Shown here: in pieces, positions 1-11,223 of the stretch
How the letters are laid out: each line of letters starts with the position of its first letter
Position numbering within the stretch: position 1 is the stretch's first letter
From: Paramyrothecium sp. XJ0827
Lineage: Eukaryota; Ascomycota; Sordariomycetes; Hypocreales; Stachybotryaceae
Assembly (NCBI GenBank): GCA_020881915.1
Contig: JAJFPB010000008.1
Location: 2,666,001-2,730,000, forward strand
Direction: 5' to 3'
Length of the DNA stretch: 64,000 nucleotides
Made by a program: the position numbers and the translations under genes
Notes under the pieces: model-generated
Database searches by the model: none
Told to the model about the DNA's origin: nothing
The model's input: the letters and a program-made list of their open reading frames with translations, nothing else

Positions 1-1072
1 GCTTCGCATTGGGCTCCATTGCCGGCCGTGGTGAAGAAGAGGTCGTTGTCCAGATCGTCGCCGGCCACCAAAGCGACATCCTTGAAAGCGCAGCCTTCAA
101 ACAGGCCCTTGGCCTCGCTGCCACCCTCGAGCGCATGGCCAGGATTTTCCTCCCAGACAGTGTTCACGGCATGGAACACTGTACCGCCGCCCAGCGAGGG
201 GCCGCGACCGGACATCTTGGAGACGTAGTTGTCTAGTCTGCATCAGTACATGGGTCGGGACAGTTCCGTGGTTGAACTTATTCAGAAATGAGCACAAGCA
301 TACTCGCAAAAGTGATTTGGTCGTCCTCGCCCACTAACAAGAAGCCCCAGTAGTGGTGCCCTTTGCATGTGGCCGACCAGGAGGTTTCGCCGTCGAACCA
401 CATGTTGGACCACGTTTGTCGGGTATTGTCAGAGAAGCCCGTCACAATGTGCTGTCGTCCAGCGGGAGAGATCTGTGACGCGTCAGTCTTTGCGTGCTTC
501 CGGCGACGATTGACTCGCGGTCAGAGGACAAACCCGGACATGGTCTTTACAGACCAGATCGGAACCACACAGGATCAAGGCATCGCCGCCCCAGACATAC
601 TGAGGGTTAAGGTTGGTGATGTGTATATTCTGCACGATGATGTACTCAACGTCTTGGAAGTGCAGGCCCTTGCAACTAATGGCTGCGTTGGTGTCCTCGC
701 CGACCAATGTCTTGTTCGAGCTGATGCGAATCGGGTTCGTGCCGGACACGTCGTTGACCTCGACAGGAGGATTATCGCCGCACCAGTTAGGTCCGTCCAG
801 GGCTAACTAACAGCCATAACCCGTGCCCCAAGGTGCGCAGCCAGTCTCGGTTTTCTCGCCCTCTGAAATGGCGAACTCGAATGTCTTGTCAATGACAATG
901 ACACCCGGCTCGGCGCTGGTGAGAAGGTCCAAAAGCTCATCATTGGTCTGAGGGCGCCATACCGGAGCATCACCGCCGCCGTCAGATCCTTGGCGAAACC
1001 GAAGGGTTGGCTGATGACCTAAGCGGTCGTCAGAGCAATAGTCGCGGCTAGCGCAAATTGAATGGTTTTCAT
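1..1072 (-). pseudogene. Secreted pectin lyase (PL1 family), degraded, cut by the window edge
   Basis: The reverse strand reads as a fungal pectin lyase: a signal peptide (MKTIQFALAATIALTTA, start codon at 1070-1072), a QPFGFAK block, a CAPWG block, the PL1 core YVWGGDA, a GRQHIV block, a HYWG block and SGRGP. Two introns restore continuity: 473-533 and 233-303. The gene is broken. An in-frame TAG at 1019-1021 follows the signal peptide. A single-base frameshift lies between the QPFGFAK block and the following Gly-Gly-Gly-Asp-Ala-Pro block. A second in-frame TAG at 807-809 sits between Gly-Cys and Leu-Ala-Leu, where the family usually has a residue such as Gln. Both stops are one C-to-T change from CAG. 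An intact enzyme would cleave methyl-esterified pectin outside the cell by beta-elimination. The C-terminus lies outside the window. Family assignment is firm; the pseudogene call assumes no assembly errors. Confidence 0.85.
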
Positions 1073-1181
1073 GGTGAAAAGGGGCAAGTAAGGGGCAAGT
1101 GTGAACGAAGAAACAATGGAGAAATGAATGGACGGGGTTGTTGATACGAGGACCGCGTACTTTGACAGCTTTCGATATATG

Positions 1182-1187
1182 TTTATA
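1182..1187 (-). promoter_or_regulatory. TATA box of the pectin lyase pseudogene
   Basis: TATAAA on the reverse strand, about 110 bp upstream of the ATG at 1072. This is a normal distance for a fungal promoter and suggests the gene decayed while its promoter stayed recognisable. Confidence 0.5.
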
Positions 1188-2619
1188 GCTTTAACGATTG
1201 CGCGGTTGACATGCTTGGTTGTGCTGTCTACCCTTTTCCCATGGTCCCTGTAATCTCCAACCCGCCATTCCCCACTGTCGAGGGAGGGCTGATATGATCT
1301 AGTTGTCCCCTTTACTACTGGCTTGTACATAACAAGAAGCAATATAGAGGGCATTTCGCAGCTAAGTGGGCATTATTGCCTTTGCAAACTTCAACAGCAG
1401 CTGTCCCTGCTGGTAACTCCTCAACGCTCATGACCTCATGATTTAATTGAGCTCACCATTGGACTCTCACGATCATCACGAAGATCGTCGAACAGGGAGA
1501 TCATCGGCATACCTGAAACGATCCCCTGGTCGACGAATCAAGGATTGATGTCCAATCCGCAAGGCATTCGACGAACTGAGCAACTCATTCGCATCATTCA
1601 ATGTATTGCCAAACCTTAAGGTCCTAGATCACTTATCATGAAGCCGTCTTTACGTGATGAGTGGTGCGCTTGGCCATCTCCTCAAGGACCTCCCAGGTCA
1701 TCCTTCGCCTAAAACTGCAACTACAAAGGCTCTCACAACGCAACACGAAACAAGCGATAGTATCATCATTCTACCACTTCAATTTCAGGTGAGTGAAAAA
1801 GACAACAAGAAAGAGTAGATCGTAGGAAAATCAGTAACCTCCGGGTTAGGGCACTAGGCAGCGTGACCTACCCTGTAGCTTTCAACAACGGCGACCGTTC
1901 TGCGTCCGGTCTTGCTCTACACCAAAAGACATGGCAACTGCGTACGAACACATTTGATTCTCTACAGACTGTCTTGATTTATGAATCGAGCCTTGGAGTC
2001 TAACATTCATCATTAGGAGCATATACGAACACTGTTGAAGCACAAGCCATTATTTCGATTTGTCGTTGTAATAGAGATATTAATTCCAGCTACGCATGTC
2101 CATTATGTCATTAGCATTGATACAACACACAGTCTGAAGTTGAGAAACAAGAGAAAATCAAGAGAGGAAAAGAAGGGCAAAATGGAAGGAAAGAATTTGC
2201 CTCGGGGTTCACAAAAACACCTTGACGTTTACGTGCCACACTTTTTGGGAATTTTGTTCTTGCCAGATGACCCTTCGACCCATAACCACAAGTCTCGTAA
2301 TAAACGCGGTCCTCTCAAAGTCCAGGTACTGGTCATAGTTTACACGCTCCACGAGCGGATGAACAAGGCTGCCATCTTGTAGTCGCGATGGTGAAAAAAT
2401 TGCATAGGATCAGCCCTGCGAACACATTGAATCTAAGCTGTGACCCTCTTTACGTCGATCCTCGGAAACACATGCGTGTAAATGAAGCATCTTCTGCGAT
2501 CGCAACTAGCCATGAAAAGTTGGCTGCTTTGATCCCCTAATCACTAGGGTTTCCGTTGTGGCAATAATGCAAGACAACGAAGCGACATAATCCTGGGATG
2601 TGTTGCCGCCTCGCCTGGG
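1188..2619. other. Spacer without a recognised gene
   Basis: No start-to-stop gene was recognised. On the reverse strand 2209-2409 is open for 67 codons and reads like ordinary protein (including VERVNYDQYLDFERTAF), but it has no ATG start and no family match that I recognise. It may be a fragment of a decayed gene. Confidence 0.4.
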
Positions 2620-3177
2620 ATGTCAGTCCAACCTGAGCACTGGTTCCTCAGAGACTGGGCGCTTGTGGAGCTTGAAGACAGGGAAATAAAGGGGATTAAA
2701 TTAAAAAAATCTAAATCGGTAATAATGGTTAGCACTACATCCCAATGGCTCAGATACTGCCGCCGGAGGTTGTGCTTGAGCAGATGATGAAACTGGACGG
2801 CCAGGGGTTTCTCCGCATCAGCGCCATCAGGTCGCACGAAAGCGACATCAGCCAATCCGGTTTGGAAAACGCGGAGGAGCGACGGATCTCAACTTTGGCA
2901 GCGTTGCGAAATCGACGCCGTGATCCGTAATAAGTTTGCCGACCTTCCCGCATCGTTCCTCGTCGCGTACCTAGCCATATCGCTGAAATCAGGAAATGCA
3001 TCCACCCGCCTTGGAGATTCTGGCTCATGCATCTTCAATTTTGCAGGAAGAGCAGTAGGAACTCTTGATGCAGGCCGATTACCGAATACGATTGCGTCCT
3101 ATTGGCCTGAAAATTCAACACCATTAGCTCGGATACGACGTGCGCTTTGCTACGCCGTGGAGCGAATCAGAGAGTGA
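2620..3177 (+). pseudogene. Trypsin-like serine peptidase relic
   Basis: Forward-strand fragments in three frames read as a fungal trypsin-like (S1-type) domain. RDWALVELED starts near 2650 and carries the usual catalytic-Asp motif. SAIRSHESDI lies near 2815-2850. GDSGSCIF at about 3013-3036 is the GDSG motif around the nucleophilic Ser, followed by AGRAVGTLDAG. The frame changes between the first and second block and again near 2925, and no single start-to-stop frame covers them. The histidine of the triad was not found. Such domains occur alone and as parts of fungal immune-type receptors. The family call rests on two short motifs in the right order, so it is moderate. Confidence 0.55.
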
Positions 3178-3769
3178 TATCGACGATGCCAAGAAGGTAG
3201 AGGCCAACTAACTGCTTTTGACAAGCGAGGGAGAAGTTGAGGGTATGGCGGGATATTGATCATGCACCTCTATGATGTCGGATCATCTACATTTTCGAAG
3301 TCCTGATTACGTAGATTTGGTTAATCATGGTGGTCTTGAGGTGCAGTTTGTCAGGACACATGAAACGGCGACTGTCCCAGACCTTAAGAGGCGCAGATAA
3401 TTACATAAGGAGCCGCTGCTCCCTCGTAGCTAGGGCTCTTCAGAGAGTAGTTTACAGTTACAGCACCCATAGCGCTCTTCCCGCTGATTCAGCATCACAG
3501 TCTCTGACAAGTTTTGCTAGGGTTTGGGGGACGGTTTGCAATATATCAACAGCGTTCGTATAACTCCTAGCAAATTCCACATTTATTGATGTCTCGTTAT
3601 AAGATGTGCAAGGCAATGGGAGTTCTGGTGTTTAGTGGCGAGATTTCTTGCTGAAAGTGTAGAGCCAAATGGGATTGAAAAAATGAGGAAAAGAGTTAAC
3701 CATCTGAGCTGCACGCTTCTTAGGGAAACCAGCGTAACTGAGCGTGAGGAAATGAAGAGACGCCAGCCC
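3178..3769. other. Spacer, 3' flank of the Clr5 gene
   Basis: Nothing recognised. The right part is the 3' flank of the reverse-strand Clr5 gene that ends at 3770. Short open frames here have no protein-like features. Confidence 0.4.
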
Positions 3770-5848
3770 TCATACAAGTTCTTCTAGTTCTAAGCGTGTA
3801 ATCACGGCCGCTTCGAGCCGCTCTCGCCGCTTAGATGCCTCAACAGCCTTTTCATGCCACCCGATGAGTTCAAGCAAGTCCTCAAGAGCGTGTAGCCAGT
3901 CTATAACACGGCTAAAGTCATCATGGAGCAAATATAACTCATGCTCGATGGTCTTCTCCAGGTAGTGCACTGCAAGCTCAAGGCGAGGATTGCACATTGT
4001 TACATCCACCAAGCCGCGTTCGTAGTGGGCATAATAGAGCCTGTGGTCACAAAACTTAAGCAGATCCCTGCGGCTTTCATTGGACAAATTTTGACACTCC
4101 GTTATCATGGTATAAAATCGCTCGAAAGCCTCAATGGTATCATCGGAGCTACCGCTCATGCAACGTAATATCTCGCAGAGCAGAAGCGGTTGCATGAGAG
4201 CTTCTTCGTCCTCTGCAACCCTTGGTCGTGCGACTGTCTGGTATGTGTGCTGGGTGTTCTTGAGAATCGTCTGTAACCGCTGTGTTGCCTATTCCTTGAA
4301 CTTACGCCGAATCGACTCCCAAACGTAAGCCACAAACGCATATTCCGTCCCGAATGCTTTTTCTGCTTCTTCTGCTAACTGAAGCCAGCTATTCTCCAAT
4401 AATGCATGCAATTCGCATATACCATTCTTGTGAAGGATATCGTAGAGGAGCCCATAAAGTGGTGCTCCAGGATTTTTGTTTCTCGTCTGAGCTGATGCCG
4501 TTGCAACGCACTTCCACAAGCTCAATATCAACTCTGAATTGGAGGTCCGCCGACTACAAAATAACAAATCCGCAATAAAATATCTGGAGCCTTTCTGCAC
4601 CAATTTCTGGCATGATCGAAATGCTAGCCTTCGCATCAGGACTCCTGAGCCCAACTGCCCAACGTTGAAGAGAGCGGCAGCCTGGATTAACTGCTCTATT
4701 GGGCTACCATCAGGGTATGGAGACTTTGTGCGAGATTTTCCTGGTGGCACAGATGCCTGTTCCTCTAGTTCTACTCTTCTCACCTGGGAGAGAGCAGTCC
4801 GGAAATGGCGAAGAAGTAGCTCCTGGTGTCGATAAATTTCCGGGGATATCAAGTACTTTGAGATATCTGACGTTGGCGGTGTCTTGCACCGTACAGCCAT
4901 TGGAGGCTGTGGTGGCATTTCGAAATCAAACAGATCGTACTCTGTTACTCCCTTTCTCCTCAGGTACTTCTGGATATCAACTTCTTTGGTGCCGCGGAAG
5001 AATCGAGATGGCTTCCCGGCCACATCCCGCTGAAACTTCATGAACAGTAGGCGGGATACTTCTTTCGTAGTGTTGTTTTTCTCGAATCCCCATTGACGGA
5101 ACCGCGTCTTGTACATTTGTGTTCTGTTGCAGGTAAGCCTTGGAAGCTGAATCTATGGGTGGATTTGCACTAACGATGCTTCGAAGTTATAACGCTCCTT
5201 CATTGCCAGAGCCACATCCTTGAGCGGCATGCTTTCGTCTATGTACAGTCGCTTGATTGTACTTTTGTATGACTCCCAGACTGCGGGTGGGTGGACACCC
5301 CGACAACCCTTTGACTTGATGCGAATTGGCAAGACGTATCGAAATCGAGTTTGTTCGTGTGCGTGTGCACCCTGAGAAGTAACTTCATTCATTTGTGTGG
5401 AAACAGTGGTATTGACTGGGATATTGGATGCAGGATCACTCGAAAAGCATTGAGTGATGTCGTTTGACCCAGGCACCTTGGATGCCTCAGGAAAGGGCGC
5501 CGCAGGAGCCGAAGAGCTCTCAGGCGCCCAAGGATCAAGTGTTAAATTCGGCCAGGTAGTAGTCGGGGCTGTTACAGAATGCTCGATCGATGTTGACCCT
5601 AGCCAACCAAAGTCCCTGGTGCTTTCGATGTTTACCGCAGAGGAACTGGGAGCAGAACTGTTAGGGAAGGCGGAATACATGTGCTGATGCATGTCTGCTG
5701 GGGGAACGTGTGTGGGAAGTGCCGGAATCCATGGAGCTTCGGACAGCACGAGTCCTGGAATTAAATCTAGAGAAGAACTTTCCTCGATAGATAGGAATGA
5801 CGTTGGATTCGTGTTTACGAGTGTGTCGATTGTGTCAAAGGACTCCAT
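3770..5848 (-). CDS. Clr5-domain protein
   Basis: A 651-residue protein in three exons, with introns at 5124-5174 (GTTAGT...AACAG) and 4234-4305 (GTAAGT...GACAG). The ATG at 5846-5848 is the first in frame. The N-terminal 180 residues are Ser/Pro/Thr-rich and of low complexity. A Clr5 domain follows at about residues 186-240: VWESYKSTIKRLYIDES, then across the first intron MYKTRFRQWGFEKN. The rest is helical without a known catalytic motif. Clr5 domains are short N-terminal helical domains of fungal proteins, probably DNA-binding; the founding protein acts in fission yeast silencing. Without the second intron a TAG would end the protein after KFKE. With it the frame continues through AEDEEALMQPL to a natural stop. 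The molecular role is unknown. Confidence 0.8.
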
Positions 5849-6684
5849 GATGTGGAAGCGCGAGAACAAAGCTGCGAATGTTGGATCAGCCCAAGAGGCA
5901 TAAACAGTATGACTTAGGAGATGGCTTGATGATGAGGAATTAGTTAGACGGCAAGACACAAACGCAATGCTCTGCGGAGGTGGCAGCTTTTATGGGCGGG
6001 TCTCTTGTGCAAAGGTGGTATTGCCTCCAGGTCACGGGCGAGGCTGAACCTCTGCGAGGGACCCATGATTGGCTAAATGGTGCGTCACATCATAAACAAA
6101 AGATTGGATTACCAGATCTGGCTAGTTCAACCAGGTCCGAGAACGGTTGTTCAAAAGTTCAGTGCTTGCCATCAGTGATTGGCCATCTGAAGGCTGATGC
6201 ATAAGGCATCCAGCCATCGGTACAAGCTGGAGAAACTCACGGGTAGAGGGCTAATCATTGGAATGGCGCATTTAATCGAGCCTCAGATACGTTCTTTACA
6301 GTCCCAGTCATATCATTGGACGTAGGCCAGCATCAATATAAAGAGAAAACTCCTATTCAGTCAACCCACTTTAGCTACCAGTGTAGAGATATTCCGCGAC
6401 TTCACCAGACCGTCCTCTACGAACATAGAAATTCAAGCAGATATTTAATGTAACAAGTATACCTGTTGGAAATCACAAGCTTAACCCCACGTACCATACT
6501 GATTACACTGGTGCCTCGGTACTATTCGGGGAGATGTATGGATCGCATCTGCAGATAAGACCAGGCAGCCATATGCAGCCTCACTCTTGACCGCTCCACT
6601 TTCTTCTTCTTCCTCCCATTTCACCTCTCGAATCCTACGGTCCGCCGTCAAAAGCACCACACAGAAATCATACAACCACGCGAG
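5849..6684. other. Spacer upstream of the Clr5 gene
   Basis: Contains the 5' flank of the reverse-strand Clr5 gene. No TATA box or second gene was recognised. Open frames at 5980-6204 (forward) and 6481-6840 (reverse) look incidental. Confidence 0.4.
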
Positions 6685-7140
6685 ATGGAAGTTGCAGGGT
6701 TGGCCGCTGGCGCTGTCTCGCTGAATTTGAATCTTTGCAATGGCATTTGGACGCTCTTCACACACCCGGTCAGAGGATCTAGCCTCGGTGCGAAGGAGCA
6801 AGTAGAGACAATAAGAGAAGCAGTGCATATGATTGGGCATTCTTGGCGAAGCTCAGGAAATGTCGCCCGGGGATTGTCACTATAAGAAGCCTCCAGTCTT
6901 GTGATAGGGCTCTAAGATCTTTAGAAGAGCATCTGAATAGCATTATGGACGTTCATGGTGGCGGAAAGTTAGGAAGCCTTACGTAACGAGAATCTGGTTT
7001 TAATTCTGTATTGAATAATCTTCTATTCGATAGAAAATTTCGCTTAACGGAAGAAACTCATGTGCTTACAAAATCAAATGGACCATGCCTTTGCTATCCT
7101 TCAGATAACAATACAAGGACTGGGTTGTAAGTTCTCAAAT
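6685..7140 (+). pseudogene. Relic of a fungal STAND/NLR-type N-terminal domain
   Basis: The start MEVAGLAAGAVSLNLNLC is typical of the helical N-terminal domains that precede NACHT/NB-ARC modules in fungal NLR-like proteins. The frame ends at 6883-6885. A second frame then gives SLQSCDRALRSLEEHLNSI (from about 6885), and a third gives QNQMDHAFAILQITIQ near 7075-7130, both in the order expected for this domain. No nucleotide-binding domain follows, and the Diels-Alderase-like gene lies just beyond on the opposite strand. I read this as a truncated, frame-shifted remnant. The exact subfamily cannot be decided by eye. Confidence 0.5.
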
Positions 7141-7322
7141 ACCAGATCCATCACCATGGAGTTAATATCAAGACCACAGAGACATATCTTATTCAATTGT
7201 CTTTCAGTAAGATATAAGATGTACTGAAGCCTTAACATTTCCAGCTATCATGTTCTTGTAACTCTTTACCTCCCGGACCGATGTCAATTGGTGGCTTTGC
7301 TGGTGGCTTTATGCCCTTGAGC

Positions 7323-8483
7323 TTAGAGTATAAGTTCCTGGGCATTTCCGGAGCTAAGGCCTTTGTATTGGCATCCTCCTTCCAGTCCACCGGTGACATT
7401 GGCTGTGTACCCGCCGATGAGGATAGAGCTACGCACAGGAAACCAGTAAACAGTCTGCGTGAAGTCGATGTTGAACTTCCAGTGGTCTCCCGTACTAGGG
7501 GAGTGCATTTCGACGATATAACCTGTGAATGAAGAATTGGGGAGCTGTTGAGTATCGTCTGGAGCCGAGGAAAGATGGACAGGACCTTTGTTTGTCTTGG
7601 TGATGGACCCCCATGGCAACTGTTCGGAGGGTTCGAGACGTTCGGATCTGAACACCACCTTCTTTTCCTTCAAAAGAACCATACTGTACTGAAGGCCATT
7701 GATCCGGGACTCGTGTACCCACCCAATGTATCTGTACGGCCCGACTACACCTCGCATCATGTCCCAAGTCTGGCTAGTATCCCCCCATGACAATGACAGC
7801 CAGTTTCGCTCTCGCCCGCCAAACCCCTTCAACGCGAATGGGGTATCGAGTATTGTCAAATTGGCCTCGACAGTTGCTGTAGGAACATTCTCAACCCAAT
7901 AGAGCAACGGCGCGAATAGTGGGTTGCCCTGGGGATGGGGGTATTTGAGACCATTCGGATACAAGGCCGGAACCAGAGACTTCATTTTTATGATTCCTCG
8001 GACGGTAGGGGAGTTGATTGTGACCAGTGTGCTCTTGTAGTCACTAGAGTATTCGAAATTCCAGTGGATCTCTCCAGTAGAGTTATGCCAGCTAGCAACT
8101 GTCTTGTCCGGGCACATCTCCACATTGGACTGCTCTGTGAAAGAGTTTTCCATGTATCGAGTGCCGTTTGGCCACACTACCGAGATGAAGACGCGTTGGG
8201 CGCCTGGTACTCCACCAATCGATCCACGACTGGAAGTGAACGCCATGCCCGCCAGTCCATCCGCCGAAACAGCGTCGTGAGACCAATCTTCGATAGCCGA
8301 ACCGTTATAGGTTGGGATCATGATGGCGTCGAAGTTCCGGAGAGCATCGTCAATCAATTCCACGTCTCCGACGATAATATCGCCATCCAGAGCTGGATAG
8401 TTGGTGCAGTTAGTGCTGTAAGCCAGGGCTGCAAAACTGATGAGCATGCAGGAGCGCAACGCGCCAATCTGGAGGGAAAACAT
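7323..8483 (-). CDS. Secreted Diels-Alderase-like protein (CrtC/AttH-type lipocalin fold)
   Basis: An intronless 386-residue protein. The ATG at 8481-8483 is the first in frame and opens a signal peptide of about 23 residues (MFSLQIGALRSCMLISFAAL). The body resembles fungal Diels-Alderases of the Fsa2/CghA type. A block with WLSLSWGD, an Arg-Gly segment and VGPYRYIGWVH corresponds to the family's WSPLSW...VGPY region. The C-terminal WKFNIDFTQTVYW and GGLEGGCQYKGLSSG match the family's closing strands. Several N-glycosylation sequons are visible. Known members fold linear polyenes into decalins by intramolecular [4+2] cycloaddition, and are made beside a PKS-NRPS. No such backbone enzyme is in this window, so the substrate is unknown. 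It lies divergent to the Zn2Cys6 regulator at 9082, a plausible local controller. Confidence 0.75.
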   Translation of the reverse strand: MFSLQIGALRSCMLISFAALAYSTNCTNYPALDGDIIVGDVELIDDALRNFDAIMIPTYNGSAIEDWSHDAVSADGLAGMAFTSSRGSIGGVPGAQRVFISVVWPNGTRYMENSFTEQSNVEMCPDKTVASWHNSTGEIHWNFEYSSDYKSTLVTINSPTVRGIIKMKSLVPALYPNGLKYPHPQGNPLFAPLLYWVENVPTATVEANLTILDTPFALKGFGGRERNWLSLSWGDTSQTWDMMRGVVGPYRYIGWVHESRINGLQYSMVLLKEKKVVFRSERLEPSEQLPWGSITKTNKGPVHLSSAPDDTQQLPNSSFTGYIVEMHSPSTGDHWKFNIDFTQTVYWFPVRSSILIGGYTANVTGGLEGGCQYKGLSSGNAQELIL

Positions 8484-9081
8484 TCCTGAATGAAGAGTAG
8501 AGGCAAGTGAAGAGTGATTGTTTGCATGGAGGACTGAGGAAAGACGCAACTCAAAAGGATGGACGTCTGTCTATATATACCTGTTTGTTCTGCTATGTGG
8601 TCGGCTGCATTCCGCGGACTTAACCAATGCCAGGCCAGGGTTAAGATGACACTTCACTTCACGATAATCACCTGCTCTATCTCACATTTTAAGTAGACTT
8701 AATGAAAGGGAGGTGTTGCGACGAAGGATGCTTAGACATGGCTGTAGTGTACTCCTAGAACGGGATATCTCGCAAGGCCAGTCTGCTCTGGTGCTAGCCA
8801 TGGTGGCCGTGCATCACAAGCACGTCTGCATCCACGCAAGTCATTGCCCGATAGGGCTCATAATCTTACCAGGGGGGGTTGCTGTGCCGTACAACACCCT
8901 GTAGGAACACCAAGTGGTCTAAACCTGATGCAGATGGTCCTTGCGACAGAACTCCGGAGTCCCGCCGTCGCCGATATCCGCCATGGCGAGGGGTCAGCTT
9001 CCATCCCAAAGAACCCAGACACAACATCTATACTCTTTCCAGCTCAGCAATAGCAATTCAACATTTCAAATAGCCCCTATC
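8484..9081. promoter_or_regulatory. Divergent promoter between Diels-Alderase-like gene and Zn2Cys6 regulator
   Basis: About 600 bp separate the two start codons. A TATATATA at 8572-8579 lies about 90 bp upstream of the reverse-strand gene. Nothing as clear was found for the forward gene. In-frame ATGs upstream of 9082 exist, for example at 8983, but would give a long unstructured leader before the zinc cluster. Confidence 0.5.
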
Positions 9082-10763
9082 ATGGTATACCGAGGGCCTA
9101 GCAAGGGCTGCAAAACCTGCCGAAAGCGCCACGTCAAGGTATGTAATATGTAAGCCTCCGGTCGAGCGTTCTGGTAAGCTAACCTGCAAAGTGTGATGAG
9201 CAAACACCAAATTGCGGAAATTGTGTGCGGCTGGAAATATCATGTCTTGGATATGACAATTATTTCGATAAGTGCCATCGAGACGAAACAAGCAAGGTCC
9301 TTCGGCGCAACAACGGACGCGTCGGCTTTCGACAGCAAGGATGCGATGTCGTTTCTAAATCATCACGTCGCCTCTCTCCTGTCCCGACTACAGAGATTGA
9401 AGAGGCCCTAGCAGAAAATTCTATGAAATCGGCATCCATGAGCAAATACTCCTTCACGATCATCTCCCCTCCACTTCTTGACACCGAGCTGCTGGCGCTG
9501 AACTTCTTTTTCTTTGCTTACGGCCCCGATGGAGACCTAGAGGCCACGCACTCCGTTCTGGCAATTCTTCCAGAAATGTACAAGATGAACAATACGAACT
9601 CTCCCTTGTATCTCGCCACCGCCGCGCTTGCACTCAAAGTCAGCTGCCTTTGGACTCGCCACCGCTTAGATCCTCCATTGGCACGACAGCGCTACTTGCA
9701 AGCAGTTACGAGCACGAGTCAAGCCATCGAACACCCCTCAGAGAGTATCTCCAGGGAACTTTTGATGGCCACATTAGTTCTAGCGGCGTACGATGGTATC
9801 GATGCTTTCTACCGGCGCCAGTACAGAGCTAGTACGCATCTCTTGGGTTCTGTTGCTCTGATCGAGCACCGGGGCCATCTCAATTATCAAGATGAACTGT
9901 CACGCCGCGTGGTATTAGCAGCGCGTGGCTTAATAGCCCGAATGTCTCTTGGCGGCTCATATTGTATTTGCGACTCTGCCTTTGTCTGGCAAGACAGCAG
10001 TCCTATGCCACTAAGTCCGGCTATCGAGGTCGACAAGCTGGCCATCCGCCTGGGCAAGCTATTGAATCGGATCAAAACCAGGGATAATAGAAAGTCAGAT
10101 TATATTCAAGATGCTAGAGAAGATGAAGACCTTTTAACTCTCTCTCGGGCCGTTGCGCTTGCGGAAGACTGCCTGCAATGGACACGAAACCTTCCGCGGC
10201 ATTGGCAATCTTTGAACATCACTGGGGATCGGATCAACGAATCTGTCCAAAGAGCAGGAGTCTATAGAGAATCTTGCGATGTATATGCTAGCTTTTCGAT
10301 CGCCGTTACCAGGAACTGGCAGCGCATCATCGAAATTTCTGCTTTGCAAATTCTGCGCCATTTCTACGAAAATCAAGGTTCTTACACGGCGTCGGACACG
10401 GCATCAAGCACAGCATCACGTGTTCAACTCATTGTTGATGAGATCTGTTTTAGCGTTCCATTCCATGTTGGAGACATGATGAAGCCTACCATTCCTGTCG
10501 ATGTTACCAAAATCAAGTTCCCATCCATCGAGTCGGCTTTTCTAACGCACCCGGCGGTTGGGTCCTTTCCAGAGTCATTATCCCAGCATAAACGTCGAAT
10601 CGCGTCTTCGGGGGCTATTGTAGTTTATGATGTTCTTACCACAGTGATCGCACTTACTCGAGATATGAATATTGCCGGTCAGGCCATAATATCAAAAGGA
10701 CAGATGGAATGGATTGGAATGCAGGTCGAAAGGGCTCAACAACTACTCAACCTCCCCCATTGA
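9082..10763 (+). CDS. Zn(II)2Cys6 transcription factor
   Basis: A 542-residue protein in two exons with an intron at 9139-9191 (GTATGT...GCAAAG, branch-like GCTAAC). The zinc cluster is complete once spliced: Cys10, 13, 20, 27, 30 and 37, spacing C-x2-C-x6-C-x6-C-x2-C-x6-C, starting GCKTCRKRHVKC. The start MVYRGPSKGC is the usual short lead-in for this class. The rest is a helical fungal-specific regulatory domain of the Fungal_trans_2 kind, with LLMATLVLAAYDGID and HLLGSVALIEHRG in the expected order. It should bind DNA in the nucleus. Its head-to-head position suggests that it regulates the Diels-Alderase-like gene, which is an inference from position only. Confidence 0.9.
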
Positions 10764-11223
10764 TTTAATTGACTTATTAAGCCCTTGGCAGGTGACTTCC
10801 ACGAACTCCTCCAATCTTGCAACTTGTACAGGAAACAGTGGTTCTCTAGGAAAAAGAAAAAAAAAGAAGGAGAAAAAAGCCAATAGCAATTAATTCCCAT
10901 AGGTGCTGAGATTGTGTCATCTTCAAGTCTGCACAACTCGAAATGTTGATCATGTGGTCTTCGTGGAATTGTGTGGCTAACGTTGCTCGTATGTCAATTG
11001 AATGGTCTCCCCCCTTCCACATCTGGTCTATGACAGATCATCACCATTACGCGCTGTATAATGTGCTGGATTAGGCCCCCACCTCTGCCAAATCGTTTCG
11101 GGTGGAAATGCAAAATCAGGCAAATGTTCAAGGTGATGTGCTCTTATCGCACAGAGCATAGACCCAACTCTATGCACTATACAAAATCAAACATTACGAG
11201 CATGCTAAAGTCCGTGCCCTTCA
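10764..11223. other. Spacer between convergent gene ends
   Basis: Shared 3' flank of the regulator and the Ecm33-like gene. It holds an A-rich run near 10853-10875. No gene was recognised. Confidence 0.45.

Noticed and set aside
2209..2409. Reverse open frame with protein-like composition
   Set aside because: No ATG, flanked by stops, and no family recognised; could be a gene fragment but cannot be supported.
5849..5959. Longer N-terminus for the first Clr5 protein
   Set aside because: The frame stays open, but the codon at 5957-5959 is GTG and no ATG precedes 5848.
7323..10763. A full secondary-metabolite gene cluster around the Diels-Alderase-like gene
   Set aside because: No PKS, NRPS, transporter or tailoring enzymes adjoin it within the window; the only intact P450 is 50 kb away.
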